Assembly (NCBI GenBank): GCA_948146395.1
Contig: OX411543.1
Coordinates: 53,734,017 to 53,798,016, forward strand
Length of the DNA stretch: 64,000 nucleotides
Reading direction: 5' to 3'
DNA from: Fragum whitleyi
Taxonomy: Eukaryota; Mollusca; Bivalvia; Cardiida; Cardiidae
Below the pieces are notes generated by a model. It was given only the letters and a program-made list of their open reading frames with translations, ran no database searches and was not told the origin of the DNA. Below, in pieces: positions 1 through 10,680 of the stretch (positions are counted from its first letter, which is position 1; each line of letters starts with the position of its first letter). Made by a program: the position numbers and the translations under genes.

Positions 1-1007
1 AGTTATTCACTTATTAGAAAATTATTGTGAGTGTATGTGTATGTCTGGGGGGGACAGTTTACCCAAACTGGGGTAACCTGTCCTCGGGGACACGTTACCC
101 AGGCCTGGGTAACCTGTCCCACCTCTAAAAAGGTTGTCAACAATGATCTGTGCACAAATTTACCAAAATATTTTCATTTTCTTATTTATTCTAAATTGTT
201 TTGGGTACATGTAAGATTTTCCTATCTGTGGTCACTTGTCTCTAAATAAATGTTACCCCAGACTGGGAAAACATTGCTAACATATTAACCAGGAAATTTC
301 ACCAAAGTTTACAAAAACAATTTCTTTTTTCTTTGAAAGTTATTTTATAGCCTTAATTATATTACAACTGTTCTTACAGTTACCCAAGCTGGGGTAACCT
401 GTCCCCGGGGAAACCTTACCCAGGCCTGGGTAACCTGTCCCACCCCCAAAAATGCTGTCAGCAATGATATATGAGAAAATAAACCCATATGTTTTCAATT
501 ATTTAATGATATTTCAAATTGTTTGGGGGTAAGGTTTCCAAGGCTGTGGTCACTTGTCTCTGAAACATGTTACCCAGGCCTGTTAACCTAGTGAAAACAA
601 AAAAAAAGGTTGTTAATGAGGATTTATCAAAAAAAACTTGCAAATACATTTTTCTTTATTTGAATACTGCTTGATAGTCTCATTTATCTCAAAACTGTTA
701 TACAAATTAGTTATTCACTTATTAGAAAATTTATTGTGAGTGTATGTGTATGTCTGGGGGCACATTTGGACTAGGGAGATAGGTTACCCCGGGGTAACAT
801 GTCCCCCGGGGACAAGTTACCCAGGCTTGGGTAACCTGTCCCCCTTTCCAAAATACGAAATTTAAACAATTTGTCAATTGACATGTTGTTTTCTTATCAA
901 AACTGCAATACGGACATGATAATTGTGTTTTTAAAAGCTATTATTCAATTAAATAACGATATCTTAGTTTTGAAGATATATGTCGCCTTTTAAAATAAGC
1001 TATTTTT

Positions 1008-1085
1008 TTAGTTATGCGCCCAACATGACCTTAGTTGTGGACGGGCCTTAAAACGCAATTCATTCATTCATTCATTCATTCAATT
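1008..1085 (+). repeat. second SINE type, 3' tail with (ATTC)n
   Basis: GCGCCCAACATGACCTTAGT, GTGGACGGGCCTTAAAACGC and then five to six ATTC units. It resembles the 3' end of tRNA-derived SINEs. Only the tail is present, within a palindrome-unit spacer. Confidence 0.5.
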
Positions 1086-1173
1086 AAATAACGGACTCTG
1101 AAAAAATTTGAAATGATGCAATAATGAAAAAATATTCAAGTGCTAAGATTTTTCTTTAAAAAGGTACAAAAAA

Positions 1174-2441
1174 CAAGAGGACCAAGATGGTCCTAGATCG
1201 CTCACCTGAGTCTCTATGACCCCTGGGACATCACATTAATTAGATAGGCAGATGTCAAAAAGAAGATAATTGCCTAAGATCAATACCATGGAACGTTTTC
1301 AGCGAAGAGCAAGACAGATATACCTTTTTGCTCTTTGATATTATGTAAAAAGGGTTGCGCCCGGGTGAAGCCCAAATATGATCCTAGGGTCTTGATATGA
1401 ACAAACTTGGTAGAGGTCAACTAGATGATGCTACATACAAAATATGAAAGCTGTCTGCCTTCTGGTTTCAGAGAAGAAGATTTTTGAAGATTTTCATTTT
1501 TTTACCCTTCGTGCTCATAAGAGATAAAGGGATGCACCCATGCAAAGCCCAAATATGACCCAAGAGTCTTGATATGAACAAACTTGGTAGAGGCCCACTA
1601 GGTGATGCTACACACCAAATATTAAAGCTGTCTTCCATATGGTTACAGAGAAGAAGATTTTTAAAGATTTTCGCTCTTTGATTCTATGTAAAAAGGGTTG
1701 CGCCCGGGCAAAGCCCAAACATGATCCTAGGGTCCTGATATGAACAAACTTGGTAGAGGTCCACTAGATGATGCTACATACAAAATATGAAAGCTGTCTG
1801 CCTTCTGGTTTCAGAGAAGAAGATTTTTGAAGATTTTCAATTTTTTACCCTTCGTGCTCATAAGAGATAAAGGGATGCACCCATGCAAAGCACAAATATG
1901 ACCCAAGGGTCTTGATATGAACAAACTTGGTAGAGGCCCACTAGGTGATGCTACACACCAAATATTTAAGCTGTCTGCCATCTGGTTACAGAGAAGAAGA
2001 TTTTTAAAGATTTTCGCTCTCTGATTCTATGTAAAAAGGGTTGGGCCTGGGCTAAGCCCAAATATGACCCCAGGGTCTTGATATGAACAAACTTGGTAGA
2101 GGTCCACTAGATGATGCTACATACCAAATATGAAAGCTGTCTGCCTTCTGGTTTCAGAGAAGAAGATTTTTAAAGATTTTCATATTTTCACCCTTTTTGT
2201 TAAGGGTAAAGGGAAAGTTAAGGGTGGATTTCGTTTATTTGAACAACTTTGGTAGAGCTTGACCCAAGGAACATCCCTGCCAAGTTTCATCAAGATTGGC
2301 CCACTGGTTTAGGAGGAGAAGATGTTTAAAGAAATTGTGGACGACAGACGACGCACGACGCACGACGGACGACGCACGACTGACGACGGACATTCTACGA
2401 TCCCAATAGCTCACCTTGAGCACTTCGTGCTCAGGTGAGCT
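1174..2441 (-). mobile_element. hairpin-ended element, type A (AGCTCACCTGAGCAC)
   Basis: Read on the minus strand it starts AGCTCACCTGAGCACGAAGT, folding with GCTCAAGGTGAGCT, and ends with a palindrome AGGACCATCTTGGTCCTCTTG. Inside are CGTCGTGCGTC-type repeats and five units of 164-178 bp (starts near 1381, 1557, 1721, 1899, 2066), each with TTGATATGAACAAACTTGGT. It interrupts a palindrome-array spacer whose uninterrupted relative lies at about 2741-2910. No coding capacity. Confidence 0.8.
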
Positions 2442-3816
2442 AAAAAGAAATATAAACATACATAGCCATTGAGGAAATTTTCTAAGAATTTCTTTCTTAA
2501 TAAAAAAGAATGACTGGAAGGTGATATCTTTAATGAAAAAAGTATTTGGAATAGGGGGACAGGTTACCCCGGGGTAACCTGTCCCCCGGAAACATGTTAC
2601 CCTGGCTTGGGTAACCTGTCCCCCTTTAAAAAGAAGAGGTATTGTATGAATATGTCATGTTGCTTTCTAATGAAAACTGCAATATTAACATGATATGTTA
2701 ATAAATGCTATTTATCAATCTAAATATGGACTTGGAAAAAAATTTAGATATTGCAAAAGTAATATTGCAAAAAATTGAAATATGCAAGTGCTAAGATTTT
2801 TCTTTTAAAAAAGCATCATTTTTTTAAAAAAAAAATGAATGAAATATTTTTCAATGAATATCATATGATAATTTCTTAAGAAAAATGAATGACTGGAAGG
2901 TGAAATCAAATGAATAAAAGCATTCTGAATAGGGGGACAGGTTACCCCGGGGAAACCCCCCCCCCCCCACTAAGGTTTTATTTTTTTCATTAAATTTTCA
3001 AATATTTGCATAACATACCAAGATTGATTACTATAATAATAAAAAATAAAAAAAAAGGAAAATTGATTTGATAAGAAAAACATAGTATGCAAATTATATT
3101 TTGGTTTGAGGAATTGAAAACCACTCAAAAATTACAGATATACTTTTTATATGTCTTTTTTAAATTGATTTAGAGATATACAAAATAGCATGAATGAAAA
3201 ATTAAAATTTTGATAAGAAATAATGTTTTCCATGGGGGGGACACGTTACCCCGGGGTAACCTGTCCCCGGGGACATGTTACCCCAGGGGGGGACAGGTTA
3301 CCCCGGGCTAACCTGTCCGCGGGGACACGTTACCCAGGGGGACACGTTACACTGTTACACCGGAACCGGAATTAAAAATTGGGAACAGAATATCAAAATT
3401 CTACATAAATTTGTCTATGTAATCCGGATTAAGGGTTGGTTGTCCGAATTCAAAGCTTTTGTAATTACTATCTGTCGCGTCTCATTGTGAAAGGATTAGC
3501 GCGTTTATCGTCACGACTGACTGATTGACACGTGTTGATAAACATTTAATACAGAGATACTATAATGCAGACGATTTTCGCACCTTACAAACAATTTAAT
3601 TAGGAAAGTGTGTCGAGATCACAACGTGACATTTAGTGTTCTACCCGCGCGTGTCAACACCTTTTATGCTACTTTCTCTTAAGACTGATCTTTACTTCGA
3701 AGAACAATACTCCCCATTGATTTTAAGATTAATTGAGAAATTATAATCGCTATCAATTTCCAATCATTTCCTGATCATCTATTGATCAAACATACAGAGC
3801 TAACACTCAACTGAAA

Positions 3817-3969
3817 ATGTCAACGCCGACAACCAAAAAACGAAAAGTTGAAGTTTCAGCATCGCCGACGAAGACTTCGACTTCTTTTCCAAGTGAACGC
3901 CAGAGACATACGAAACTTCGAAAACAGTCCTTTTCAGGACCACCAAATGCCCGAAATTTTGTCCTTTAA
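3817..3969 (+). CDS. short basic ORF with NLS-like start (hypothetical)
   Basis: Fifty residues: MSTPTTKKRKVEVSASP, then TKTSTSFPSERQRHTKLRKQ and SFSGPPNARNFVL, stop TAA. TTKKRKVE resembles a monopartite nuclear localisation signal, and the rest is Ser/Thr/Lys/Arg-rich. A CCAAT lies about 70 bp upstream. The C-terminal codons run through the first of four histone-type stem-loops, so the true protein, if any, may end differently or be a decayed histone-associated gene. It is not a recognisable core histone or H1. Presented as a candidate only. Confidence 0.3.
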   Translation: MSTPTTKKRKVEVSASPTKTSTSFPSERQRHTKLRKQSFSGPPNARNFVL

Positions 3970-4351
3970 AATTGACATCTGAATGAAAGTTTGCTCTTAT
4001 CGTTACATACGACTCGGGAAAGAAACTTATTTCCAAATTATCAAAGATAAGTCCAATAGTTGGTCCCGAAAGCCTACCCTGAAATTGTCCATAAAATTGG
4101 CCTTTGTTCAAAAGGCCACACCAGGGAATGTTGTTTAATACGAAGCTTGAAAGCTATTTCCGTCGCAATTGTCAAAATAAGTCAAAACCTCAGTCCCGAA
4201 AGTCTGTCCTTCAAAATTGTCTGTAATAATAAAACGGCCCTTCTCAGGGCCACAAATCTTGTTTTCTGACAACGAAATTTTTTTTTCGAAGATTGTCAAG
4301 AACAAGAATAATGCTCAAAAGCATTTTAACGAAATGGCCCTTCTAAGGGCC
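3926..4351 (+). promoter_or_regulatory. four histone-mRNA-type 3' stem-loops in a row
   Basis: Stem-loops at 3926-3941 (GTCCTTTTCAGGAC, followed by CACCAAA), 4099-4117 (GGCCTTTGTTCAAAAGGCC), 4236-4251 (AAAAC GGCCCTTCTCAGGGCC ACAAAT) and 4336-4351 (GGCCCTTCTAAGGGCC). The third and fourth have the canonical 6-bp stem, 4-base loop and flanking A/C of replication-dependent histone mRNAs. Surrounding text repeats (GTCCCGAAAG near 4062 and 4193). No histone reading frame precedes them in the window. Confidence 0.65.
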
Positions 4352-4451
4352 TTTAAATGGCTTGTTCTGCAAAATGATTTTTTGAAAGTCAATTTCCCTC
4401 AAAATATCATAACAAGCCAAAAAAAGACAAGAGAAACATGGTGCATGTTAT

Positions 4452-5270
4452 AAAATATATATTTATCACGTTTTTATTATTATAAATATATTTTTTTCCA
4501 TTTTATAAACATGTACAGAACATTGCAAAATCTTCTTCTCTATGCATTCTTGGGATTCACCAAATTACACGTATTAGTACTTCTAACGACGCACCGCAAA
4601 CCTGAAACAACAACAACATAGTGTCAAAATGGCGGACGAAACTAGGTTCGGATTGTAATGAAAAATTGTTTATCCGGAAAAATGGTTACTCCGGACATAC
4701 TCTTAAGAAACCGAAGTGTCCGGATTAGCGCGTCACGACTGTATTCAGATGACTTTTGACCTCTGCCTTTCTGTTTAAAACATTTTTGCAATTTAGCGAC
4801 TTAAACATCGTAACTACAGCTTGAACAAACTGTAGTTATGATGTTTAGATTGCTCACTAAAAACTTCCTGTTTATTTCATGGCCATGATTATATAATTCG
4901 CAGATAAATAACATTTAGATATTTCTGGCGTGTGTCATGACATAGTGCAATGGATGGGGCCATCCATCCATCAATAACCTAACTTATAATATGACCAAAG
5001 TCGCGGGAGTGAAATATACCCGTTGAATATTTTTGATATTACACGGGTGTTATTACACTATTGGAATAACTATGCAAATGAGCTCAGAGCAAATAGCAAC
5101 GCTATTTTGTAACCGCGGATATGACGTCATAATGTGTACATTGTGACGACAGTTTTAAACGGCGTTATAAGTTTCGCAGGAATTTGAAATACCGAATTTC
5201 AAGCTTTTGACTATTTTTCGCGAAAAATTTGGGTCATATTATAAATAGAATATCAAATTTGTGCTCATAA
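4452..5270. other. no gene seen
   Basis: AT-rich spacer. TCCGGATTAGCGCG…TCACGACTG at 4714-4740 echoes 3493-3521 on the other side of the stem-loop block, so the block is bracketed by related text. A palindromic ATATTACACGGGTGTTATTA is at 5037. Confidence 0.6.
4808..4851. repeat. short recurring hairpin (ACTACAGCTTG)
   Basis: CATCGTAACTACAGCTTGAA CAAACTGTAGTTATGATG. Relatives at 24291-24312 and 51286-51315 keep TAACTACAGCTTG and the inverted arm, each in a different unrelated flank. Confidence 0.6.
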
Positions 5271-5278
5271 AATACCGA

Positions 5279-5361
5279 ATTTATTAAACTCGTCATCTAA
5301 CACAGATAAAAACCCGGCGCAGCCTCGTTTTTATCTGTTTATAGATGACTCGTTTAATAAA
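5279..5361. repeat. 83-base foldback
   Basis: ATTTATTAAACTCGTCATCT AACACAGATAAAAAC pairs with GTTTTTATCTGTTTATAGAT GACTCGTTTAATAAAT; loop CCGGCGCAGCCTC. Confidence 0.82.
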
Positions 5362-5649
5362 TGCAGAATTCAATGACCACGCATTCAATATCCTCTATAT
5401 CCTCAATGTCTTCACTGCCTTATCTGAGTGTCACTCAAGGTTAAACTTGCTTTGTATATGCCCATACCTCACTTGGGATAATGGTGTCATTCCTTAATTT
5501 TTCCTCAGCCTATACAGTGTACAATATATACTTAGTGTCATTAGAAAGTTACCACCCAAAATGCTCTTGGATCTTTTGAATAGTATATTGTCCTATGCAA
5601 AGTACTATGTACGGTATGTATACAAGGTAAAAATGTGCACAAACAATTG

Positions 5650-5904
5650 ATTGATTGAATGGGGTTTAATGCCGCTTTCAACATTTTTTCAGTTATATCA
5701 CGGTGGCTGGAGCACCTAACAATGGTTTCCTGGTATTTCTCTCACCAGTACAACCACCACATCCTTTCCTAGCCTCCAGCTGCTATCTCACATAGGTCTA
5801 CAATTATCAACCCATTGGTGAGAGACAAATAGTCGGAAAGAATGAGTGCCACTGTCGGGGATCGAACCCGGGGATCTCTAGATTGACAGTCCGACGCACT
5901 ACCA
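5650..5904 (-). mobile_element. tRNA-derived SINE
   Basis: Reverse-oriented copy of the intronic SINE at 42.8 kb, with tail (ATTG)n on the left and box B (reverse complement) near 5858-5872. The head is cut within box A. Flanks 5634-5649 and 5905-5920 look like an imperfect target duplication (TGTGCACAAACAATT-like). Confidence 0.85.
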
Positions 5905-5920
5905 TGTGCACACACAAATT

Positions 5921-6888
5921 AACTATTGTGTTGATAAAGTGTTTTCATTATTGACACAATACATCACATGCAAATTGGGTAATTCTTATGTTGTTGATGT
6001 GCATGCAAAATTTAACAAAAATTGTTTATGGATAATGCAAGCCAGTAGTCATGCCGAAATAAGGACATATAAATTCTTGAAAGTTTTGCAACAACTGAGA
6101 AATTTGACTAACGAACATCATTGGGTTTTCAGTAGAGTCAAAGCAGGATTGTGCTTGCTTCAAACTGTGAGCCGAATAGGCTGTATTCATAAACAATTGA
6201 TGAAACTGGCTCTTTGCCATAAAAAAAACTTGGTCTGTTGCTGATAGGCCATGCCCAGGATGCAAAAAGATGACGTCAACTCGAACTGATTATCAAATCA
6301 TTCAGTGGCATATTTGGAATCGGTCACGATCCACTTTGAAGACAGCTCGGGACAAATACAGACCTCTAAGGGGATGGCTGTGCATATCTACCGTACGTAA
6401 TTGTTTAAAACAGGTCATGTTACACGCTAATAAAGCTTTCCTGAGAACGTTTCGACGCCAGACCGTCAACAAAATCATATTAATTCTTGTACTTTGTATC
6501 GAAGATAAGGTTATAGACATAGGTTGTTTGTCCATTCTCAATGAAACATGTTAACATTGATGTTGCTCCTTGCCACTGATTAAAAACCATTGTTTGTGCT
6601 TTCCCAGCAACCCATTATCAACAGATTAAACAACTTTTTTGCCACAAATAAAATGTTGTATGGGTGTTATTGATGGTGGTAACTTTCTTTTGATGCTGAG
6701 TATATATAGATGGCAGAGGAGGGATTATCTTGAGATTCTTGTAAAAAGTAATAATTTCCACTACAGACATCATTTGCCTTGTGCAAGTATGATTTCAGTT
6801 TATTCTACAATATGTAATGTTTGGACAATACAAACTAATACACCAGGAAAGGATTTGATACATTTGTTCCAGGAATACTACCGCTACT
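5921..6888. other. no gene seen
   Basis: Several open frames of 80-112 codons on both strands overlap one another, lack recognisable domains and lack splice context. I treat them as chance. Confidence 0.55.
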
Positions 6889-7195
6889 TTTTTTAGCTCT
6901 GCTGCTTTCAAAGAAAACCTTAGGTATTGCTTTAACCGTGTTGCCATCATTGTTGTTGTCATTGTCATTGAACCGAGACTGCTTAAACTTAGACATTTTG
7001 TGATATTTCTGATATAATTGAAGGCATTCACTGAAAATTTAGCACACATGTTCACTATCAAGAGAAAAATCCACACTATCAAAGGGTATAACTCTAGATC
7101 AATTTTTCCCCTTTTTGACATTGGATTAGAGCACCCATCAGCTATAAGCATAGACATCTGTAGGCGAAGGCCGCTCTTGTTTATTTTTTCAAAGA
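6889..7195 (+). mobile_element. hairpin-ended element, type D
   Basis: TTTTTTTAGCTCTGCTGCTT, AAAACCTTAGGTATTGCTTT, GAAGGCATTCACTGAAAATT, ending GGCGAAGGCCGCTCTTGTTT. It lacks the insert seen in the 46.8 kb copy and so shows the empty site. Confidence 0.68.
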
Positions 7196-7616
7196 TATAA
7201 ATTTGAACATTGGTAAGACTAGATTTAAGTTATACAAGACTGGCTAATATGGCCCTAGACACCTTGTCATGTATACTGAGTTGCAATCGGATAAGTCCAG
7301 AATATTACAAATCTGTTGGCGTAAGGTATGAATACTAAATAAAATTTGTCCTGGTTACTACAATTAAATTTTAGAAGCCAATCTGCTACTATTGGAACTA
7401 CTACAATGTTCTTTGAACTACAGTTTAAATCAGGGCCAAGCGTTTCAAACACAAAGCTATTGAAACTGCATTGTGAACAAAAATAAAGTTAAACATTTTC
7501 ATATGACTTTTGGGGCTCTAAATAAACGCGTGCTTAGACTCATTTACAGGGAATGCAATTATTCAATGTGTGGAACATTTGTTTTTGGCTTTGAAATACC
7601 AGTGATCAAGAAAACA

Positions 7617-7775
7617 ATGTCATCAACTTTCGTTTTCCTCATAGCAACAATCTTGGCTGGCCAAAGATGTGACGTTGGAACAAAAATATGTGACCCGTCA
7701 CACGAAAAGGACCACCTGGGAAGTGCAAAAAGTGTTGACTCTTGTCAGACTGCAGGGTGTGCGCAGACTGACTAG
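7617..7775 (+). CDS. possible short secreted Cys-containing peptide (hypothetical)
   Basis: Fifty-two residues starting MSSTFVFLIATILAGQ, which looks like a signal peptide, then a polar part with four cysteines (RCDVGTKIC, DSCQTAGC) and a TAG stop. The frame is open for 48 codons further upstream with no signal-like start. Codon use and context give no extra support, and such ORFs arise by chance. No family recognised. Confidence 0.2.
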   Translation: MSSTFVFLIATILAGQRCDVGTKICDPSHEKDHLGSAKSVDSCQTAGCAQTD

Positions 7776-8294
7776 GGTTGAATCTTTTTGTACTTTACTT
7801 ATTTTCTGAATCTAAAATGATCAATCTACCTTCCTTTGAAAAAATTTTTGAATTACAACCTCTAGTTGACCTATGCTGGTCCCAATCTTTTATTCAATTA
7901 TTTGTTTCACAGAGTTCCCAGATATTGGTCCCTTTTTGCATGACAGGTCACATATTAAACCATACTGGTAGTTCCTATATTGCCATCCTGTATAATAGGC
8001 AAAGTTTTCTTCAATAAAACATAATTTTTACAGTTACAAAAAAGTTAACTCAAGGATTACAGGGAAAAACACTAGCAGGGTCCTAGTTGTCCATGGCTCC
8101 AAGACTTTGGGCTGGGCCCCTAGATATTTTGGGAAAATGCCTATACCTCTAAGGTTAAGTATTGAATTTTCGAAGTCTGGGCCCCTAAATCAAAATTGTT
8201 AGTCTTTTTCCTTGTATTATTCATCGTAATTTAATTGAAATCTGACTTTAAATTTCTGAATAGAGTTACTTATAACCATTATGTGGAAATGACC

Positions 8295-8870
8295 TCAGAA
8301 CATAAAAGCTATGTTTTTTGTCCCCTCAAATTTTCTTGAACAAATCTCACAAGATCACCCAAGGACCAATCATAGGAAATTGGGTTGAAATTCCTAAATA
8401 AGTTTCTGAGAAGGTTTTTATGTAAAAGCTAGTTTACCAAGGCACACAGGGATCAACACAGGGATTTTAGGGAAGACTGGCAGATGATACCATGCTGCAG
8501 GTCCTTCAGGCCTGTAGTTAATGGCAGTACTTAGTATTTCAAATCTGTCCAGTTTTGAAAAATAAAACCTTTCCAATACTTAAATTTGCATTACCAAATG
8601 GAAAACATTTTAGAAAAAGAAGAAATTGCTTGTCATAAGCAATTTCTTCTTTTCCATTAATGTTTTATCTTCTAAATTGCTATAAATCAAACATGGTTTT
8701 CACGCAGGACCTCTTATCATAGAGGACCTGTAATATTTTGGCTAACAGGTCCTTCAGGCTGATGGCAAAATGTAGTATCAAACAGTGGGTACATATGGAT
8801 CAAATTTGGATAGACTGATGAACAACAGACACAACACAATGATAAGCCCCAGTGACCTTTGGCAAGGTGA
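8295..8870 (-). mobile_element. type B-like element interrupted by a GGTCC-family repeat
   Basis: 8295-8445 (CACCCAAGGACCAATCATAG, TTGGGTTGAAATTCC) and 8815-8870 (GATAAGCCCCAGTGACCTTT) resemble the inside and start of type B elements. The intervening 8453-8790 matches a repeat at 19.1-19.5 kb. Confidence 0.5.
8453..8790 (+). repeat. GGTCC-family repeat with central foldback
   Basis: See the 19.1 kb copy for the shared motifs. Foldback at 8612-8655 (AAGAAGAAATTGCTTGTCAT AAGCAATTTCTTCTT). It disrupts a type B-like element. Confidence 0.72.
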
Positions 8871-8999
8871 AAGTTCTTATGCTAATAACTTCATTGTCAA
8901 TGCTTATATCTTTGCATACAATAACAAGCAATTACAATTACAATTTTGTTCCTTCTTACTCATTCACGATTTTTGGCTACAGTGCTGCTCAATTCCCCA

Positions 9000-9620
9000 C
9001 GATTTGTAAAATTGTCCTGTATCATAGTGATTTGTAGTAGAACCGTGGTGAATCATGGTGACTCTTGATGAATCATGATGAATTGGGAAACTCCACGTCA
9101 TTGCTATTGCTACAGAAGTTTTAAACTGTTTAAAACACTTGTGGCAAATCATGGTGATTATTGAGCGTGGCCTTATTCGTAGCACAACCATAGCCAAATC
9201 GTGCTTATTCATACTGACACTGTAGCTATATTCGCGGCTATTCGTTATTGATCATAGCCAGTCGTGGAATCTATGACATTACCAATTCTCATGATTCACC
9301 ATGAATTGTGTACGGTTGTCCTTGAAATCATCCATGGTTTTCGCTATGGAGCAACTGCTGTGAATCGTACAAGAAACATATCGAACCGTACAAGTATCAA
9401 GAGCATTCATTGTGCCACCGTGGTCAATCCTCATTGACAGTAGCATTGCCGTCAAGAATCATCGTTGATTCGTAGTGATACCGTACAGACACCGTAGACA
9501 TTCTTACTGGAATCGTAGTGACACTGAAAATTTCTACTTTTCGCCACTATTCATCTTGATCCATCCCGATTCTTCTCACCATGAGAAATGGTGGTTAATC
9601 GTAGAGAAAATCATGAATGT
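9000..9620. repeat. low-complexity block rich in ATCGTAG/CATGGTGA-type words
   Basis: Words such as GTGAATCATGGTGA, AATCATGATGAA, AATCGTAGTGACA and their complements recur every 15-40 bases on both strands without a fixed period. No ORF or TIR explains it. Confidence 0.5.
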
Positions 9621-9659
9621 GTAAACAGGTCTTTACAGTCAAATTAAGGGGTCTCAGAC

Positions 9660-9850
9660 TAACTGAAGTTAAACCCCACTTTCAACATTATTTTAGCCAT
9701 GTTTAAGCCGCTGGAGCACCTACCAATAGGTTCCTGATATTTCTGACTCGAGCACTATTCATAATCCTTTCCCAGCCTCCAGCTGCTATTCCCCTTATGT
9801 TTATGAATATCTACCCATTGGTAGGAGAAAAATGCTGGGAAGGATTGGAA
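9660..9850 (-). mobile_element. degenerate tRNA-SINE
   Basis: Contains the tail (TTAAACCCCACTTTCAACAT), the GCTGGAGCACCTA motif and the central domain up to CCCATTGGTAGGAG in minus orientation. The tRNA head is unrecognisable. Confidence 0.75.
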
Positions 9851-10680
9851 CTCGCAACCAAGTATTGAACCCATGATAACCCTTGATTAAAGGTTTGGGC
9901 TTAGATCCACTACAAACTATGCTATGAAGGCTACCTTTACACCTGGCGAACTTTCATTTGGCATTTGACAAAATTCATTGCTTTTATTTCTCACCAATAA
10001 GCAAATGTTAAATATGTAACGCGCCATGTATGATGAGCTGATGCTGACTCAAGTGAAATATTCTGCTTACAGGTTTGAGAAGTAATGAGGAACAATGGTA
10101 GGTACGATACACCAGCTTCTGTGAATAAACTGGAATTTGACCACCCTCGACGCAAATTGACCAATCAGAGAACAGTATTAAAACATATAAACCACGGATA
10201 CAACTCAGAGTGTTGTATATACAGATATACGATGGGAGTGTGTTGTGCACATGAATTTTGACAAATTTTGCGTGCAGAGTCATTTCATAAAGATAAAGAG
10301 CATCTAATATGAGAGCTTTTGCCAATATAGTCACAAAAATGCAAAAGATCCGCAATTAGTAATGGAGACAGATTCATAAGTAATTTCAGCATAATAACAC
10401 ATTTTGCAGTCATAACACAACCAGTTTTACTTGTTTTCGTAATTGAGCTGTTTGGGTAAACAAATAGACAGTGTTAGAAAAGAGTGGTCCAAGTCAGATA
10501 AAAAATCCCATGCCGCTGTATATGGGAAATGGACACAAGCGTCAGCGAGTGTCTATTTCCCAATATACCATGGCACTCGTTTTTTTATCCTATACACAGT
10601 TAAGAGATTACAAAGGTTTCCCTTCAAGACATTAAGTTGTTTCTTGATTACAACCATACAGTTCGTTAAGAGTATAGAAA

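Larger units (their letters stand above)
1..3360. repeat. dispersed tandem repeat units with GGTTACC-centred double palindromes
   Basis: Six clusters at 47-120, 379-451, 775-845, 2554-2625, 2932-2969 and 3233-3360 carry GGGGACAGGTTACCC and its inverse, usually as two palindromes back to back. The cluster at 2554-2587 opens with a perfect 34-bp palindrome. Spacers are shared: 1-46 matches 706-757, and 2490-2553 matches 2884-2931. Spacing is 300-400 bp once the insertion at 1174-2441 is removed, so this is a degenerate satellite-like array. The copy at 2932 is eroded into a C-run. Confidence 0.82.

Noticed and set aside
3800..4111. 103-codon minus-strand ORF opposite the histone-type stem-loops
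   Set aside because: It lies antisense to the stem-loop block, shows no recognisable domain and its residues follow the repeat text.
5906..7157. Series of 80-120 codon ORFs on both strands
   Set aside because: They overlap each other on opposite strands and run into a type D element. No family features.
10008..10355. 115-codon minus-strand ORF
   Set aside because: Hydrophobic-looking but without any motif, start context or neighbouring exon; probably chance.
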